Below are positions 50,967 through 59,763 of a stretch of DNA of 64,000 nucleotides, in pieces. Source of the DNA: Lelliottia jeotgali (GTDB lineage: Bacteria; Pseudomonadota; Gammaproteobacteria; Enterobacterales; Enterobacteriaceae); contig CP018628.1 in the NCBI GenBank assembly GCA_002271215.1, forward strand, positions 248,001-312,000, written 5' to 3'. Position 1 is the first letter of the stretch. The number at the start of each line of letters is the position of its first letter. The translations under genes and the position numbers were made by a program. The notes beneath the pieces were generated by a model. The model made no database searches and was not told the DNA's origin. It worked only from the letters and a program-made list of their open reading frames with translations.

Positions 50967-52086
50967 GAGTTTTTAATACCTCTTTTGGAAGGGTGATCTG
51001 CCTGTTCAGGCTCGGTTTGGCCTCAAGCTGGCCGGTGCGCCAGGATTTGAGCTGCATGACGTAGGTCAGCACGTGCGCAATGGCGCGAAAAAGCTGGGCC
51101 GGGATTTGCTGATTCACGCGCGTGGAGTGATACACCGCACGCGCCAGCGGCGGAAACTCCACCACTTCTATCTGGTGCTGACTCGCCACTTCACGGATGT
51201 AGAGCGCGATATCGTCAATTCCTTTTGCCACGATGTACGGAGCTTCCGCTTTGTTGGGATCGTATTTCAGCGCCACCGCAAAGTGTGTTGGGTTGGTGAT
51301 GATCACGTCCGCTTCCGGAACGGTGCGGTTAATCTGTCCCATTGCCATCTGGCGCTGAAGCTGACGGATGCGCCCCTTAATCTGCGGGTTCCCGTCGTTA
51401 TTTTTGTACTCTTCCTTCACCTCTTGCTTGGTCATGCGCATTTTTTTAGTGAACATGAATTTGGTGAGCGGCACGTCGAGCAGGGCAAAAATCACTATCA
51501 CTGAAATAAAGTAGATCAGGACATGGTGATAAATGCCGAAACCGGCGTGGATCGCCTGGTTCAGGTTGAGTTTTTGCAAATGCAGAAGCGGATTCAACGA
51601 GCTGTGAACCATTGAGTAGAGCACTGCCAGAATGACCCCACATTTGAGCAGCATCTTGCCCACTTCGACAAAATGACTGGCGGCAAACATGCGCTTTACG
51701 CCGCTGATGGGGCTGATTTTTTTGAAATCTGGCTTCAGTTTTGACAGCGTAAAAATCCAGCCGCCGGGTATCAGGCTCGCCACAATACAGGCCAGTGGAA
51801 TCGGCGCGAGCGTGGCGATAAAGCGCAGGATCACCGAGACGTTGAGCATCAGGAACTGGCTCAGCGCGCCGCTATCGTCCAGCCGTCCTGCCATCATGCC
51901 CACGGAGGTAAATGACTCGGTAATCAGCCGCTGGTAATAGGGAAAAAAGCTGCTCAGGGTGATAAACGAGGTCAGCAATCCCACTGCCATAGTTAAATCT
52001 TTCGAGCGCGGCAGATCGCCCTTTTCCCGCGCTTTGCGCAGTTTCTGGGGGGTGGGTTTTTCGCTCTTATCTCCGCCCTGGGCCAT
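50953..52086 (-). CDS. flhB: Flagellar export switch protein FlhB (Flag-2)
   Basis: A 377-residue export-gate component controlling substrate-specificity switching. It has four transmembrane helices in residues ~30-210 and a cytoplasmic domain with the autocleavage motif N265-P-T-H (ITNPTHFAVALKYDPNKAEA), which predicts normal self-cleavage. The start MAQGGDKSEKPTPQKLRKAR is typical of FlhB. It ends inside the flhA start region and its own start overlaps the fliR stop by one base, so translation is coupled. Confidence 0.94.
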   Translation of the reverse strand: MAQGGDKSEKPTPQKLRKAREKGDLPRSKDLTMAVGLLTSFITLSSFFPYYQRLITESFTSVGMMAGRLDDSGALSQFLMLNVSVILRFIATLAPIPLACIVASLIPGGWIFTLSKLKPDFKKISPISGVKRMFAASHFVEVGKMLLKCGVILAVLYSMVHSSLNPLLHLQKLNLNQAIHAGFGIYHHVLIYFISVIVIFALLDVPLTKFMFTKKMRMTKQEVKEEYKNNDGNPQIKGRIRQLQRQMAMGQINRTVPEADVIITNPTHFAVALKYDPNKAEAPYIVAKGIDDIALYIREVASQHQIEVVEFPPLARAVYHSTRVNQQIPAQLFRAIAHVLTYVMQLKSWRTGQLEAKPSLNRQITLPKEVLKTHGEQ

Positions 52087-52859
52087 CAGTGGCTCCTTAC
52101 GGCTTCGAGCCTGGCCAGAATTTCAGTGGTCAGGTTGAGATAGTGATCGGGAATATTAGTCATCATCATCGAAATACAGAGCAGGCCAAACAACATGCTG
52201 ATCGGAAAACCCAGCGAGAACAGGTTTAGCGTGGGGGAAATGCGGTTCAGCAGGCCGAATCCGCCCTGCACAATCAGCATCACGAAGGTAGTGGGAAGGG
52301 CGATTAACGTCGCGGCAGACATTATCCAGCCCAGGCTTTGCACGATTAATAATAATGTTGGCTTATTAATCGCCTGGCCAATAGGCCACCAGACAAAACC
52401 TTTAAACAGGATGGTTACCACCAGCAAATGACCGTCCATAATGAAAAACAGCAGGCCGCAAAAGGTGTAAATAATCTGCGAAATCACGGTGGTTGAACTG
52501 CCGTTAACCGGGTCGTTCATCATCGCCATCCCGAGTCCCATATTCATCGACAGAATATGTCCGGCGGTTTGTAGCGCGACAAACACCAGATGCATCGCCA
52601 TGCCAAACAGCATGCCCCACAGCATTTGCTCGCCGATAAGCAAAATGGTGCGCACCGACATCAACCCGGTAAGCATCACTTTTTCTGGCAACATCGGGGT
52701 GATAATCACCGCCAGCGCCAGGGAGATCGCGGCTTTGATGCGTTTGCTGAAGGCGCGGTTATCCAGAACCGGACAAAAGTGGATAAACGCCAGAATGCGG
52801 GTAAACGGCAGGACTAATGCCATTAGGGGATTAATCAGCGTGAGAATATCAATGCCCAT
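52086..52859 (-). CDS. fliR: Flagellar export gate protein FliR (Flag-2)
   Basis: A 257-residue integral membrane protein with six or so hydrophobic helices, part of the FliPQR export channel. Conserved points: LPFTRILAFIHFCPVLDNRA near the N-terminus, LSMNMGLGMAMMNDPVNGSS (~residues 105-124), and the C-terminal NLFSLGFPISMLFGLLCISM. The operon position (after fliQ, before flhB) is canonical. Confidence 0.92.
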   Translation of the reverse strand: MGIDILTLINPLMALVLPFTRILAFIHFCPVLDNRAFSKRIKAAISLALAVIITPMLPEKVMLTGLMSVRTILLIGEQMLWGMLFGMAMHLVFVALQTAGHILSMNMGLGMAMMNDPVNGSSTTVISQIIYTFCGLLFFIMDGHLLVVTILFKGFVWWPIGQAINKPTLLLIVQSLGWIMSAATLIALPTTFVMLIVQGGFGLLNRISPTLNLFSLGFPISMLFGLLCISMMMTNIPDHYLNLTTEILARLEAVRSH

Positions 52860-52865
52860 CAGCCG

Positions 52866-53138
52866 TTAACCTACCAGCGCCGCCGCCTGGTGAAAGATGT
52901 TGACGGTAAAATCGACCAGTTGGGTCAGCATCCATTTGCCGCCCACGATCAACACCGCCAGCGTCACCAGCAGACGCGGCAGAAAGCTCAGGGTCTGTTC
53001 GTTAATCTGCGTGGTTGCCTGAAAAATACTGACGCACAGGCCGACAATCAGACTCGGAACGATCGCCACCGCCGAGATAATCAGCACCAGTTTGATGCCG
53101 CTCGCCATGATGTCACCGGCAATATCCATCGTGACCAT
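52866..53138 (-). CDS. fliQ: Flagellar export gate protein FliQ (Flag-2)
   Basis: A 90-residue protein with two transmembrane helices joined by a short loop (VGLCVSIFQATTQINEQTLS is the family hallmark). It is part of the FliP5-Q4-R1 channel. It starts two bases after fliP ends, with AAGGG in the fliP tail as ribosome site; an alternative ATG three codons in (53129) gives the usual 87-residue form. Confidence 0.93.
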   Translation of the reverse strand: MVTMDIAGDIMASGIKLVLIISAVAIVPSLIVGLCVSIFQATTQINEQTLSFLPRLLVTLAVLIVGGKWMLTQLVDFTVNIFHQAAALVG

Positions 53139-53140
53139 CG

Positions 53141-53881
53141 CTATAGCCCTTGCACGCTGGAGGTGAGCGTTCCGACGATCAGCGTCCAGCCGTCACAGAG
53201 CACAAACAGCATCAGCTTGAACGGCAGCGACACAATCAGTGGCGATAGCATCATCATCCCCATTGCCATCAGAATACTGGCGACAATCAGGTCGATGACC
53301 AGGAACGGGATGTAAATCATAAAGCCGATCTGGAAGGCGGTTTTCAGCTCACTCAGCAGATACGCGGGTGTCACTACCGTCAGATCTTGCTCGCGCGGAT
53401 CGCCCGACACTTTGGCAATATCCATCATCTGCGCCATCGCTTTGTTGCTGGTTTGCGCCAGCATGTAGTTCTTCAGCGGCGTTTCCGCTTTGCCGAATGC
53501 CTGTTTCATGGTGATTTCGTCATTCTGAAACGGCACGATGGCTTCATCGTAAATCTTGGTCCACACCGGGCGCATCACCAGCAGCGTCAGGGCCAGCGCA
53601 ATACCGGTGAGGATTTTATTCGGCGGACTTTGCTGCAACCCTAGCGCCTGGCGCAAAATCGCCAGCACGATAATAAAGCGCGTAAAGCAGGTCATCATCA
53701 GCATCATGACCGGCAGCAGACCCAGCAGGGTCATCATGATCAGGATTTCAATTTTGACGTTGTAATCCTGACCGCCGCCGGTATTGGCCGAACTAAAGAG
53801 CGTGATATCGCCGTTGGCCGCCAACAGTTGCGGAGAGAACAGCAGTCCGGCGAACAGCAGTACGCGAAGCAACGGTTTCAT
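53141..53881 (-). CDS. fliP: Flagellar export gate protein FliP (Flag-2)
   Basis: A 246-residue export-channel protein with a cleavable signal peptide (~21 residues, ending LLAA), which is characteristic of FliP. Conserved core: LLGLLPVMMLMMTCFTRFII (~residues 54-73), LRQALGLQQSPPNKILTGIA and the C-terminal GMMMLSPLIVSLPFKLMLFV. Its start overlaps the fliN stop by four bases. Confidence 0.94.
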   Translation of the reverse strand: MKPLLRVLLFAGLLFSPQLLAANGDITLFSSANTGGGQDYNVKIEILIMMTLLGLLPVMMLMMTCFTRFIIVLAILRQALGLQQSPPNKILTGIALALTLLVMRPVWTKIYDEAIVPFQNDEITMKQAFGKAETPLKNYMLAQTSNKAMAQMMDIAKVSGDPREQDLTVVTPAYLLSELKTAFQIGFMIYIPFLVIDLIVASILMAMGMMMLSPLIVSLPFKLMLFVLCDGWTLIVGTLTSSVQGL

Positions 53882-54279
53882 CGCGTCAGTTCACCCAGTT
53901 CTTTGCTGTTGAATTCAAGAATGCGCAGGCCGTACTTGTCGTTCAACACCACCGCTTCGGCTTTGCCAAACAGAATGCCGTTCACTTTGATGTCCAGCGC
54001 TTCGCCCGCCATTTTATCCAGCTCAATCACTGAATCGTGATTGACGGTCATCAGGTCGGCTAGCGAAATCTCGACGGAGGCCACTTCCAGCGTCAGCGTG
54101 ACGGGAATACGGCTAAACAGCGCCATTTTGCGCAGGTCGTCGATGTCGTTCACGCTCGCAGGCTCTTCCTGAATATCGAGGCGGATATTGCCCTCGACCG
54201 TCTCTTCGCGCGGCATATCGCCGAGGTTGAGATCGCTGAAATCCAGGGACTGGCTCAATTCTTGTTGCAGATCACTCAT
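53878..54279 (-). CDS. fliN: Flagellar switch protein FliN (Flag-2)
   Basis: A 133-residue C-ring protein. The C-terminal ~80 residues form a SpoA domain (LFSRIPVTLTLEVASVEISL, INDHDSV-type turn, VNGILFGKAEAVVLNDKYGL), as in FliN. The N-terminal ~50 residues are acidic and variable. A longer frame reaches 54354, but ATG 54279 limits the overlap with fliM to 8 bp and has GAGAAG at proper spacing. Followed by fliP with an ATGA-type junction. Confidence 0.9.
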   Translation of the reverse strand: MSDLQQELSQSLDFSDLNLGDMPREETVEGNIRLDIQEEPASVNDIDDLRKMALFSRIPVTLTLEVASVEISLADLMTVNHDSVIELDKMAGEALDIKVNGILFGKAEAVVLNDKYGLRILEFNSKELGELTR

Positions 54280-55153
54280 AAGGCTTCTCGATGGTTCTGT
54301 CGTTAAATCCACAGAGGAATAACTTGCTGTGGTCTTCGGCGATGTTGGCGTCAAAAATCTGCTCTTTCCCGATATACACAGGAACGGGATCGTTGATGCT
54401 CATAGGGATAATGTCGCCCGGCTTAATCTTTGCCAGTTGAGCGACGGTTAAATTCAGGCTCGCCACTTTGCCGCTGAGCTTCAGCGGCAGGCTGTAAAAC
54501 AGCCGCTCGAGTTGCGAACGATCCGGCGCGGTTTTTCGGCCTGTGACGCTATCCGTTAAGGGGTCGCGCATCTTCAACAGCAGTTGATCGACATGCTGGG
54601 TATCAAATAGCAGCGTAAAACTGCCGTGCTCATATCCTTCGAGACTATAAGTGACGCACCATGCCCACTGATTAATAATGGTGGTGTTATCGCTTTTTAT
54701 TTCCAGGTCCTGACCGAAGGTGTCTTTATCAATCAGCAAACGCGTCAAATCCAGCCCGATTTTTGTTTTCAGGCGATCTTCTGTTTTTGTTATCGGTTGG
54801 CTGGTGTCCGGCAGAATATTGCCGCTCTCTTTCCCCAGTCCGTAATAGTCGTGGAGAATCTGCAGTAATAAAGAACGTTCAATGCTAAAGGCAATAGAAC
54901 CAAAGGGTGTTGAAAATACCTGAGTGTTTTTATGCGTCTGATCGATGCCAAATGTCATTGACTCCAGCGCGACATTCACCCGCAGTTTCTTAAGAAAATA
55001 AATGCTCAGGCGCGAATCAAAGATATCGAAGCTGTCATTCATCATCTTAGGTAATTTATGCCAGGGGCGACCAAGCTTGCTCACATCGAGCTTCACCATG
55101 TCGGGAATCGCCTGACGTTGGTAGATTCTGATTCGCTGAGGAGCTGCTTGCAT
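54272..55153 (-). CDS. fliM: Flagellar switch protein FliM (Flag-2), lacking the CheY-binding peptide
   Basis: A 293-residue C-ring protein, first gene of the leftward operon. The C-terminal ~80 residues carry the SpoA domain (PLKLSGKVASLNLTVAQLAK, IKPGDIIPMSINDPVPVYIG). The middle part is a divergent FliM middle domain in which the usual LFGGxG reads YYGLGKESG. It is about 40 residues shorter than standard FliM, and the N-terminal LSQxEIDALL peptide that binds CheY-P is missing; the protein begins MQAAPQRIRIYQRQ. This suggests a motor not directly controlled by CheY, although the start could not be extended in frame to test this further. Confidence 0.85.
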   Translation of the reverse strand: MQAAPQRIRIYQRQAIPDMVKLDVSKLGRPWHKLPKMMNDSFDIFDSRLSIYFLKKLRVNVALESMTFGIDQTHKNTQVFSTPFGSIAFSIERSLLLQILHDYYGLGKESGNILPDTSQPITKTEDRLKTKIGLDLTRLLIDKDTFGQDLEIKSDNTTIINQWAWCVTYSLEGYEHGSFTLLFDTQHVDQLLLKMRDPLTDSVTGRKTAPDRSQLERLFYSLPLKLSGKVASLNLTVAQLAKIKPGDIIPMSINDPVPVYIGKEQIFDANIAEDHSKLFLCGFNDRTIEKPYE

Positions 55154-55638
55154 AGTTCTTCCGCATAAAAGAATGATTGGCGTTAAGGGTTATGGATAAA
55201 ACAAAAACGCAAATCGGTTCTAAAAAAATTTAAGTTTACTAAAACTGTGTCGCTCTGGGTTATCAGGAGACAAAACCCATCAAGGATAATTCCAGACGCA
55301 CACTGTTTTATTAGGGACAAGAATTAGACTCTTTTTAGCCGTTCTGTACAAGATTGGCTGGCTTATTAATTCGTTATTTATGGGGTGATTAATAAGATTA
55401 ATATTTTTCATAACTATATGATATTTATAGATTAATACTTTAATACTCATTAAAAACAAGACATCTTACCTGACGCCGATATACTGCGCTTCAGTCATCA
55501 AATCCGGCGTTTGCAGGTATTCGGTGACTTTCGTAACCCAAATCGAACTTATGCATTTATAAATATCCACGCCCTGTGGCGGAATATCTGTGCAGCAGTT
55601 TCAGGTTAATGAATTTATTAAATTGTTGGTGAGTTGTT
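55154..55638. promoter_or_regulatory. Divergent Flag-2 control region
   Basis: A 485-bp AT-rich gap between the leftward fliM operon and the rightward lafK operon. It must hold both promoters. It is rich in ATTAAT/TTAATA words (~55375-55450), as expected for H-NS-silenced DNA. I found no convincing sigma-54 site: TTGGC at ~55359 and TGGCGG at ~55575 have the wrong spacing to a GC. No gene is visible. A weak GGTGAG lies before the lafK ATG. Confidence 0.45.
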
Positions 55639-56670
55639 ATGAGTATTGTTATTGAACATGAAGCCCGTAATGAAAATGGATTTGTTGCCAGCGCACCAGA
55701 AAGCGTAAATGTATTCTCATTAGCGCGCCGCGTGGCTAAATATAATGTATCGGTACTTATTACTGGCGAGACCGGGACAGGCAAAGAGTGTATTTCCCGC
55801 TATATCCATGAAAATGCATTAGGAGCGGATGCGCCTTATGTCGGCGTTAACTGCGCGGCTATTCCGGAAAGCATGCTTGAAGCAATTTTATTCGGTTACG
55901 AAAAAGGTGCATTTACCGGGGCCGTCACGGGTGTTGCGGGTAAATTCGAACAGGCGAACGGCGGGACATTATTGCTGGATGAAATCGGTGATATGCCGTT
56001 AGCCCTGCAGGCGAAATTATTACGCGTTTTGCAGGAGCAAGAAGTCGAGCGTCTGGGTAGCCATAAACGTATTCCGCTGGATATTCGCCTGGTCGCCTCC
56101 ACAAATAAAGATTTACAGCAGGAAATTGCCGAAGGACGTTTTCGTCAGGATCTCTTTTACCGTATTTCGGTCGTTCCTATTCATATCACTCCGCTGCGCG
56201 AACGCCGCCAGGACATTATTCCTTTAGCGCTGCGTTTTATTGCCAAATATAAAGCTTTCCACAAAGGCAATATTCGCCTGACCGATGAAGCACGTCACGC
56301 TTTGCTGGCCTACGAGTGGCCGGGCAACGTGCGAGAGCTGGAAAACGTCATTCAGCGCGGCATGATTCTGAGCAACGGGGAAGAAATCACGGCCACCGAT
56401 TTTGGCCTGCCGGTGATGATCCCCGCCGTTGAAATGCCTGACCTGGACGTGATGCCCGCTTACCGCGAGCAGCAGAGCGCGGCCTGCGCGATGAGCAACG
56501 TCAAGCTGCATGGCCGGATGGCGGAATTCCAGTACATCATCGAACTGCTAAAACGTCACAACGGCAACAAATCAAAAACGGCGGCTTTTTTGGGAATAAC
56601 CCCGCGCGCGCTGCGTTATCGACTGGCGTCGATGCGTGAAGAAGGCATTGATGCCGGTTGCTACTCGTAA
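55639..56670 (+). CDS. lafK: Sigma-54-dependent transcriptional activator LafK type
   Basis: A 343-residue AAA+ enhancer-binding protein that would activate sigma-54 promoters of lateral flagellar genes. Walker A GETGTGKE (43-50), the sigma-54-contacting loop GAFTGA (90-95), Walker B LLLDEIGD (~110-117), the sensor/arginine region FRQDLFYRISVVPIHITPLR and WPGNVRELENVIQRG are all intact. A Fis-type HTH closes the protein (KTAAFLGITPRALRYRL). There is no N-terminal receiver domain; the AAA+ domain begins almost at once, so activity is probably set by abundance or partners rather than phosphorylation. It heads the rightward operon. Confidence 0.88.
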   Translation: MSIVIEHEARNENGFVASAPESVNVFSLARRVAKYNVSVLITGETGTGKECISRYIHENALGADAPYVGVNCAAIPESMLEAILFGYEKGAFTGAVTGVAGKFEQANGGTLLLDEIGDMPLALQAKLLRVLQEQEVERLGSHKRIPLDIRLVASTNKDLQQEIAEGRFRQDLFYRISVVPIHITPLRERRQDIIPLALRFIAKYKAFHKGNIRLTDEARHALLAYEWPGNVRELENVIQRGMILSNGEEITATDFGLPVMIPAVEMPDLDVMPAYREQQSAACAMSNVKLHGRMAEFQYIIELLKRHNGNKSKTAAFLGITPRALRYRLASMREEGIDAGCYS

Positions 56671-56690
56671 CGGCATAAGGGACTAAACCA

Positions 56691-57065
56691 ATGGACAAAA
56701 TTACCGCTATCGGACTCCAGGCAAGCCAACAAGCTTTGCTTAATAAAATGCACAACACCGCTGCGATGGCCGCTTCTGGCGGAGTGAGTCAGGGGCAGAT
56801 GATCGCCCCCGGCGCGTCGTTTCCTGAAGCGACGGGCGCAGGCAATCTCTCCTTCTCACAGGTGCTGAATAACGCCATCGATAATGTCGATGCGGTCCAG
56901 CACTCCGCAGGGGCAAAACAGAAAGCCATCGAAATGGGACAGAGCGACGATCTGGCCGGTGCGATGATCGAATCGCAAAAGGCCAGCGTGGCCTTCTCCG
57001 CCATGATGCAGGTTCGCAACAAACTCACCACTGCGCTCGACGAAGTGATGAATACTCCGCTGTAA
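56691..57065 (+). CDS. fliE: Flagellar hook-basal body protein FliE (Flag-2)
   Basis: A 124-residue FliE, the adaptor joining the MS-ring to the rod and one of the first exported subunits. The C-terminal ~65 residues hold the family pattern (FSQVLNNAIDNVDAVQHSAG...AMIESQKASVAFSAMMQVRN...EVMNTPL). The N-terminal 50 residues are longer than in the primary system. It follows lafK by 20 bases and precedes fliF, the canonical fliEFGHIJ order. Confidence 0.92.
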   Translation: MDKITAIGLQASQQALLNKMHNTAAMAASGGVSQGQMIAPGASFPEATGAGNLSFSQVLNNAIDNVDAVQHSAGAKQKAIEMGQSDDLAGAMIESQKASVAFSAMMQVRNKLTTALDEVMNTPL

Positions 57066-57075
57066 GGTTTCCTCC

Positions 57076-58758
57076 GTGCTTAATAAGTTAAAAGAAAAGT
57101 TGTCCTCTTTACCGCTTCCCACCGGACGGATAAAACCTCAGTGGCTGATTATCGCAGGCGGTTTGCTGCTGGTCGGGGCGATCGTCTTCTCCCTGTGGCG
57201 CAGCAATCAGGGCTATGTGGCGCTGTACGGCAGCCAGGAAAACATTCCGGTCGCGCAGGTGGTGGAAGTGCTGGGCGCCGAGGCGATTGCCTATCGCATT
57301 AATCCCGATAACGGCCAGATCCTGATCCCGGAAAACAAACTCCCGCGCGCGCGAATGGCGCTGGCGGCGAAGGGCATTACGGCGGTCACGCCGGAAGGCT
57401 ACGAGCTGATGGACAAAGAAGAGATGCTCGGCAGCAGCCAGTTTGTCCAGAATGTCCGCTACAAGCGCAGTCTCGAAGGAGAACTGGCGCGCAGCATTAT
57501 GGCGCTCGATCCGGTTGAAAGCGCGCGCGTGCATTTGGGTCTGAGCGAATCCAGCTCGTTTGTTATGACCAACAAACCGCAAAGCAGCGCCTCGGTGATG
57601 CTGCAACTGCGCTACGGCAAACATCTGGATGAAACGCAGGTGGCCGCTATCGTGCAGCTGGTCGCCGGAAGCGTGCCGGGAATGCAGGCTAACAGCGTGC
57701 GCGTGGTCGATCAGGCGGGCAATTTGCTGTCGGAAAACGGCCAGCAGGGCACCACCAATATGGCCAGCATCCGCCAGGGGCGCGATGTCATCGAACGTAT
57801 CAAACACGAAACCACCAGTAATATTGCCGGAATTTTGACTCCGCTATTCGGCAGCGAAAACTACCGCATAAGCGTCTCGCCGTCCGTGGACACCAGCAGC
57901 ATTGAAGAGACGCAGGAGCGCCTGGGCAAAGAGCCGTTGGTGAGCGACGAGAATATCTCCCGCGAAAACACCACCAACGAGCTGGCGATGGGTATTCCAG
58001 GTTCGCTCAGCAACCGCCCGGTCAATCCACCCGCAGCAGCGACTGCGCCAGCGAATGCGAATGCACAGCAGCAAACCACCCAAACCCAGACCAGCGATCC
58101 GCGCTCGCTCACTAACCGTACTCAGGAGCAGCGTAAGTTCGCCTTCGATCGCGATATTCGCCACATCCGCCATCCGGGTTACAAGCTGGAGAAACTCCGC
58201 GTGGCGGTGGCGCTGAACCAGGCCGCGCCGTCGCTTGCATCGATGACGCCGGAACAACTGGCCACCCTGACACGGCTGGTGGAAGACGCCGCCGGTATTG
58301 AAAAAGATCGCGGTGACTCCCTGACCCTGGACCGTCTGACCTTTGTTGATATGACCGGCGACGGCTTGCCGGTGCTGAAATGGTGGCAAGACCCGTCCAT
58401 TCAGTACTGGGGACAAACGGGCGGCATCGGCCTTCTGGCGCTGTTAACCCTGCTGTTCGGCGTGCGCCCACTGGCACAACGTTTGGGTCGTCGCGAACCG
58501 ATTGAGGCGGAAGCTATTGAAGCGAAAGCGCAGGACGAGGTGCTGGAAAATAATCTGGTCACCACTGAAACCGGCCTGACCGGCTTGCCAGGACCGGCGT
58601 TTAATCAGGATAGCGAGTTACCGCCACTCAGTTCTGGCCTTGAAACCAAGGTGGAATACCTGCAGATGCTGGCGGAAAACGAAACTGAACGTATGGCTGA
58701 AGTACTGAAACAATGGATCAACAGCAATGAGCGAACAGCTAATAAACAAGAGCAGTAA
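57076..58758 (+). CDS. fliF: Flagellar MS-ring protein FliF (Flag-2)
   Basis: A 560-residue MS-ring subunit with a transmembrane helix near each end (~residues 22-42 and ~440-460). Ring-building motifs are present: YVALYGSQENIPVAQVVEVL, the AlpMA-type KRSLEGELARSIMALDPVES and SSASVMLQLRYGKHLDETQV (YscJ/FliF domain). A low-complexity Ala/Asn/Gln-rich loop lies at ~315-345. The C-terminal tail, which should bind FliG, reads KVEYLQMLAENETERMAEVL. The start is GTG at 57076. Its last 32 bases overlap fliG. Confidence 0.93.
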   Translation: MLNKLKEKLSSLPLPTGRIKPQWLIIAGGLLLVGAIVFSLWRSNQGYVALYGSQENIPVAQVVEVLGAEAIAYRINPDNGQILIPENKLPRARMALAAKGITAVTPEGYELMDKEEMLGSSQFVQNVRYKRSLEGELARSIMALDPVESARVHLGLSESSSFVMTNKPQSSASVMLQLRYGKHLDETQVAAIVQLVAGSVPGMQANSVRVVDQAGNLLSENGQQGTTNMASIRQGRDVIERIKHETTSNIAGILTPLFGSENYRISVSPSVDTSSIEETQERLGKEPLVSDENISRENTTNELAMGIPGSLSNRPVNPPAAATAPANANAQQQTTQTQTSDPRSLTNRTQEQRKFAFDRDIRHIRHPGYKLEKLRVAVALNQAAPSLASMTPEQLATLTRLVEDAAGIEKDRGDSLTLDRLTFVDMTGDGLPVLKWWQDPSIQYWGQTGGIGLLALLTLLFGVRPLAQRLGRREPIEAEAIEAKAQDEVLENNLVTTETGLTGLPGPAFNQDSELPPLSSGLETKVEYLQMLAENETERMAEVLKQWINSNERTANKQEQ

Positions 58759-59761
58759 AGGCAGCGTTAAAAATGGACGCAGCCGCCTGGAGCAGGCCGC
58801 CATTCTGTTGCTCAGCGTGGGCGAAGAAGCTGCGGCGAAACTGATGCAAAAGATGAACCGCGATGAGGTGATTTTGCTCAGCGACACGATGGCGCGTTTG
58901 CACGGCGTTAAGGTCGACCACGCACGCTATGCAATGAACAATTTCTTTGACGATTACCGCGAGCAAAGCGGTATCAACGGCGCATCGCGCAGCTATCTGC
59001 GCAGCATCCTTGAGAAAGGGCTGGGCGGCGAAATCGCCAGCAGCGTGATTAACGGCATCTACGGCGACGAAATTCGTCACCGAATGGCCCGTTTGCAATG
59101 GGTTGATGTGCCACAACTCGCGGCGCTGATTGAGCAAGAACACCTGCAGTTGCAGGCCGTTTTCCTCGCATTCCTGCCGCCGGACGTGGCGGCCAGCGTG
59201 CTCAGCGCGCTGTCGGAAGAACGCCAGGACGAAATTGTCTGGCGCATTGCGCGTCTCGATGACGTCAACCGTGACGTCATCGACGAGCTGGATCGTCTGA
59301 TCGAACGCGGCGTGGCAGTGCTGTCTGAACACGGCTCAAAAGTAGTTGGCATCAAACATGCCGCTAATATCGTCAACCGCATTCCGACCAACCAGCAGCA
59401 GTTGCTCGATCAGCTGCGTGAGCGTGATGCGGGCGTGGTGGATGAGCTGGAAGAAGAGATGTACGAATTCTTCATCCTGAGCCGCCAGACGCCAGCTACG
59501 CTCCAGCGCCTGATGGAAGAGATTGCCATTGAAGAGTGGGCGGTTGCGCTGAAAGGCACCGAGCCGGTATTGCGCCAGAGTATTTTCAACGTCATGCCGA
59601 AGCGCCAGGTGACGCTGCTGCAATCCACCACCACTCGTCTGGGGCCGGTTCCGGTGAGTCGCGTTGATCAGGTGCGTAAAGAGATCATGTCCACCGTTCG
59701 CCAGCTGGCGGAAGAGGGTGAGATTCAGGTGCAGCTGTTTGCCGAACAGACCATGGAGTAA
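58727..59761 (+). CDS. fliG: Flagellar rotor protein FliG (Flag-2), with altered torque residues
   Basis: A 344-residue rotor protein that couples the MS-ring to the C-ring and meets the MotA-type stator. The FliG N, middle and C domains are in order (QAAILLLSVGEEAAAKLMQK; EHLQLQAVFLAFLPPDVAAS; FFILSRQTPATLQRLMEEI). In the C-terminal torque helix, alignment to E. coli by eye puts S300-T301 where E. coli has D288-D289 and L305 where it has R297, while R293 replaces R281 in kind. The start overlaps fliF by 32 bp and the ribosome site is weak, implying coupling. Confidence 0.92.
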   Translation: MSEQLINKSSKGSVKNGRSRLEQAAILLLSVGEEAAAKLMQKMNRDEVILLSDTMARLHGVKVDHARYAMNNFFDDYREQSGINGASRSYLRSILEKGLGGEIASSVINGIYGDEIRHRMARLQWVDVPQLAALIEQEHLQLQAVFLAFLPPDVAASVLSALSEERQDEIVWRIARLDDVNRDVIDELDRLIERGVAVLSEHGSKVVGIKHAANIVNRIPTNQQQLLDQLRERDAGVVDELEEEMYEFFILSRQTPATLQRLMEEIAIEEWAVALKGTEPVLRQSIFNVMPKRQVTLLQSTTTRLGPVPVSRVDQVRKEIMSTVRQLAEEGEIQVQLFAEQTME

Positions 59762-59763
59762 CC

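Noticed and set aside
48870..54354. Type III secretion injectisome rather than flagellum
   Set aside because: FliE, FliF, FliG and FliH/I/J in flagellar order plus a LafK regulator follow directly; no secretin or needle genes are seen.
55340..55610. Candidate sigma-54 promoters with TTGGC/TGGCGG cores
   Set aside because: The spacing from GG to a GC dinucleotide is not 10 bases in any candidate.
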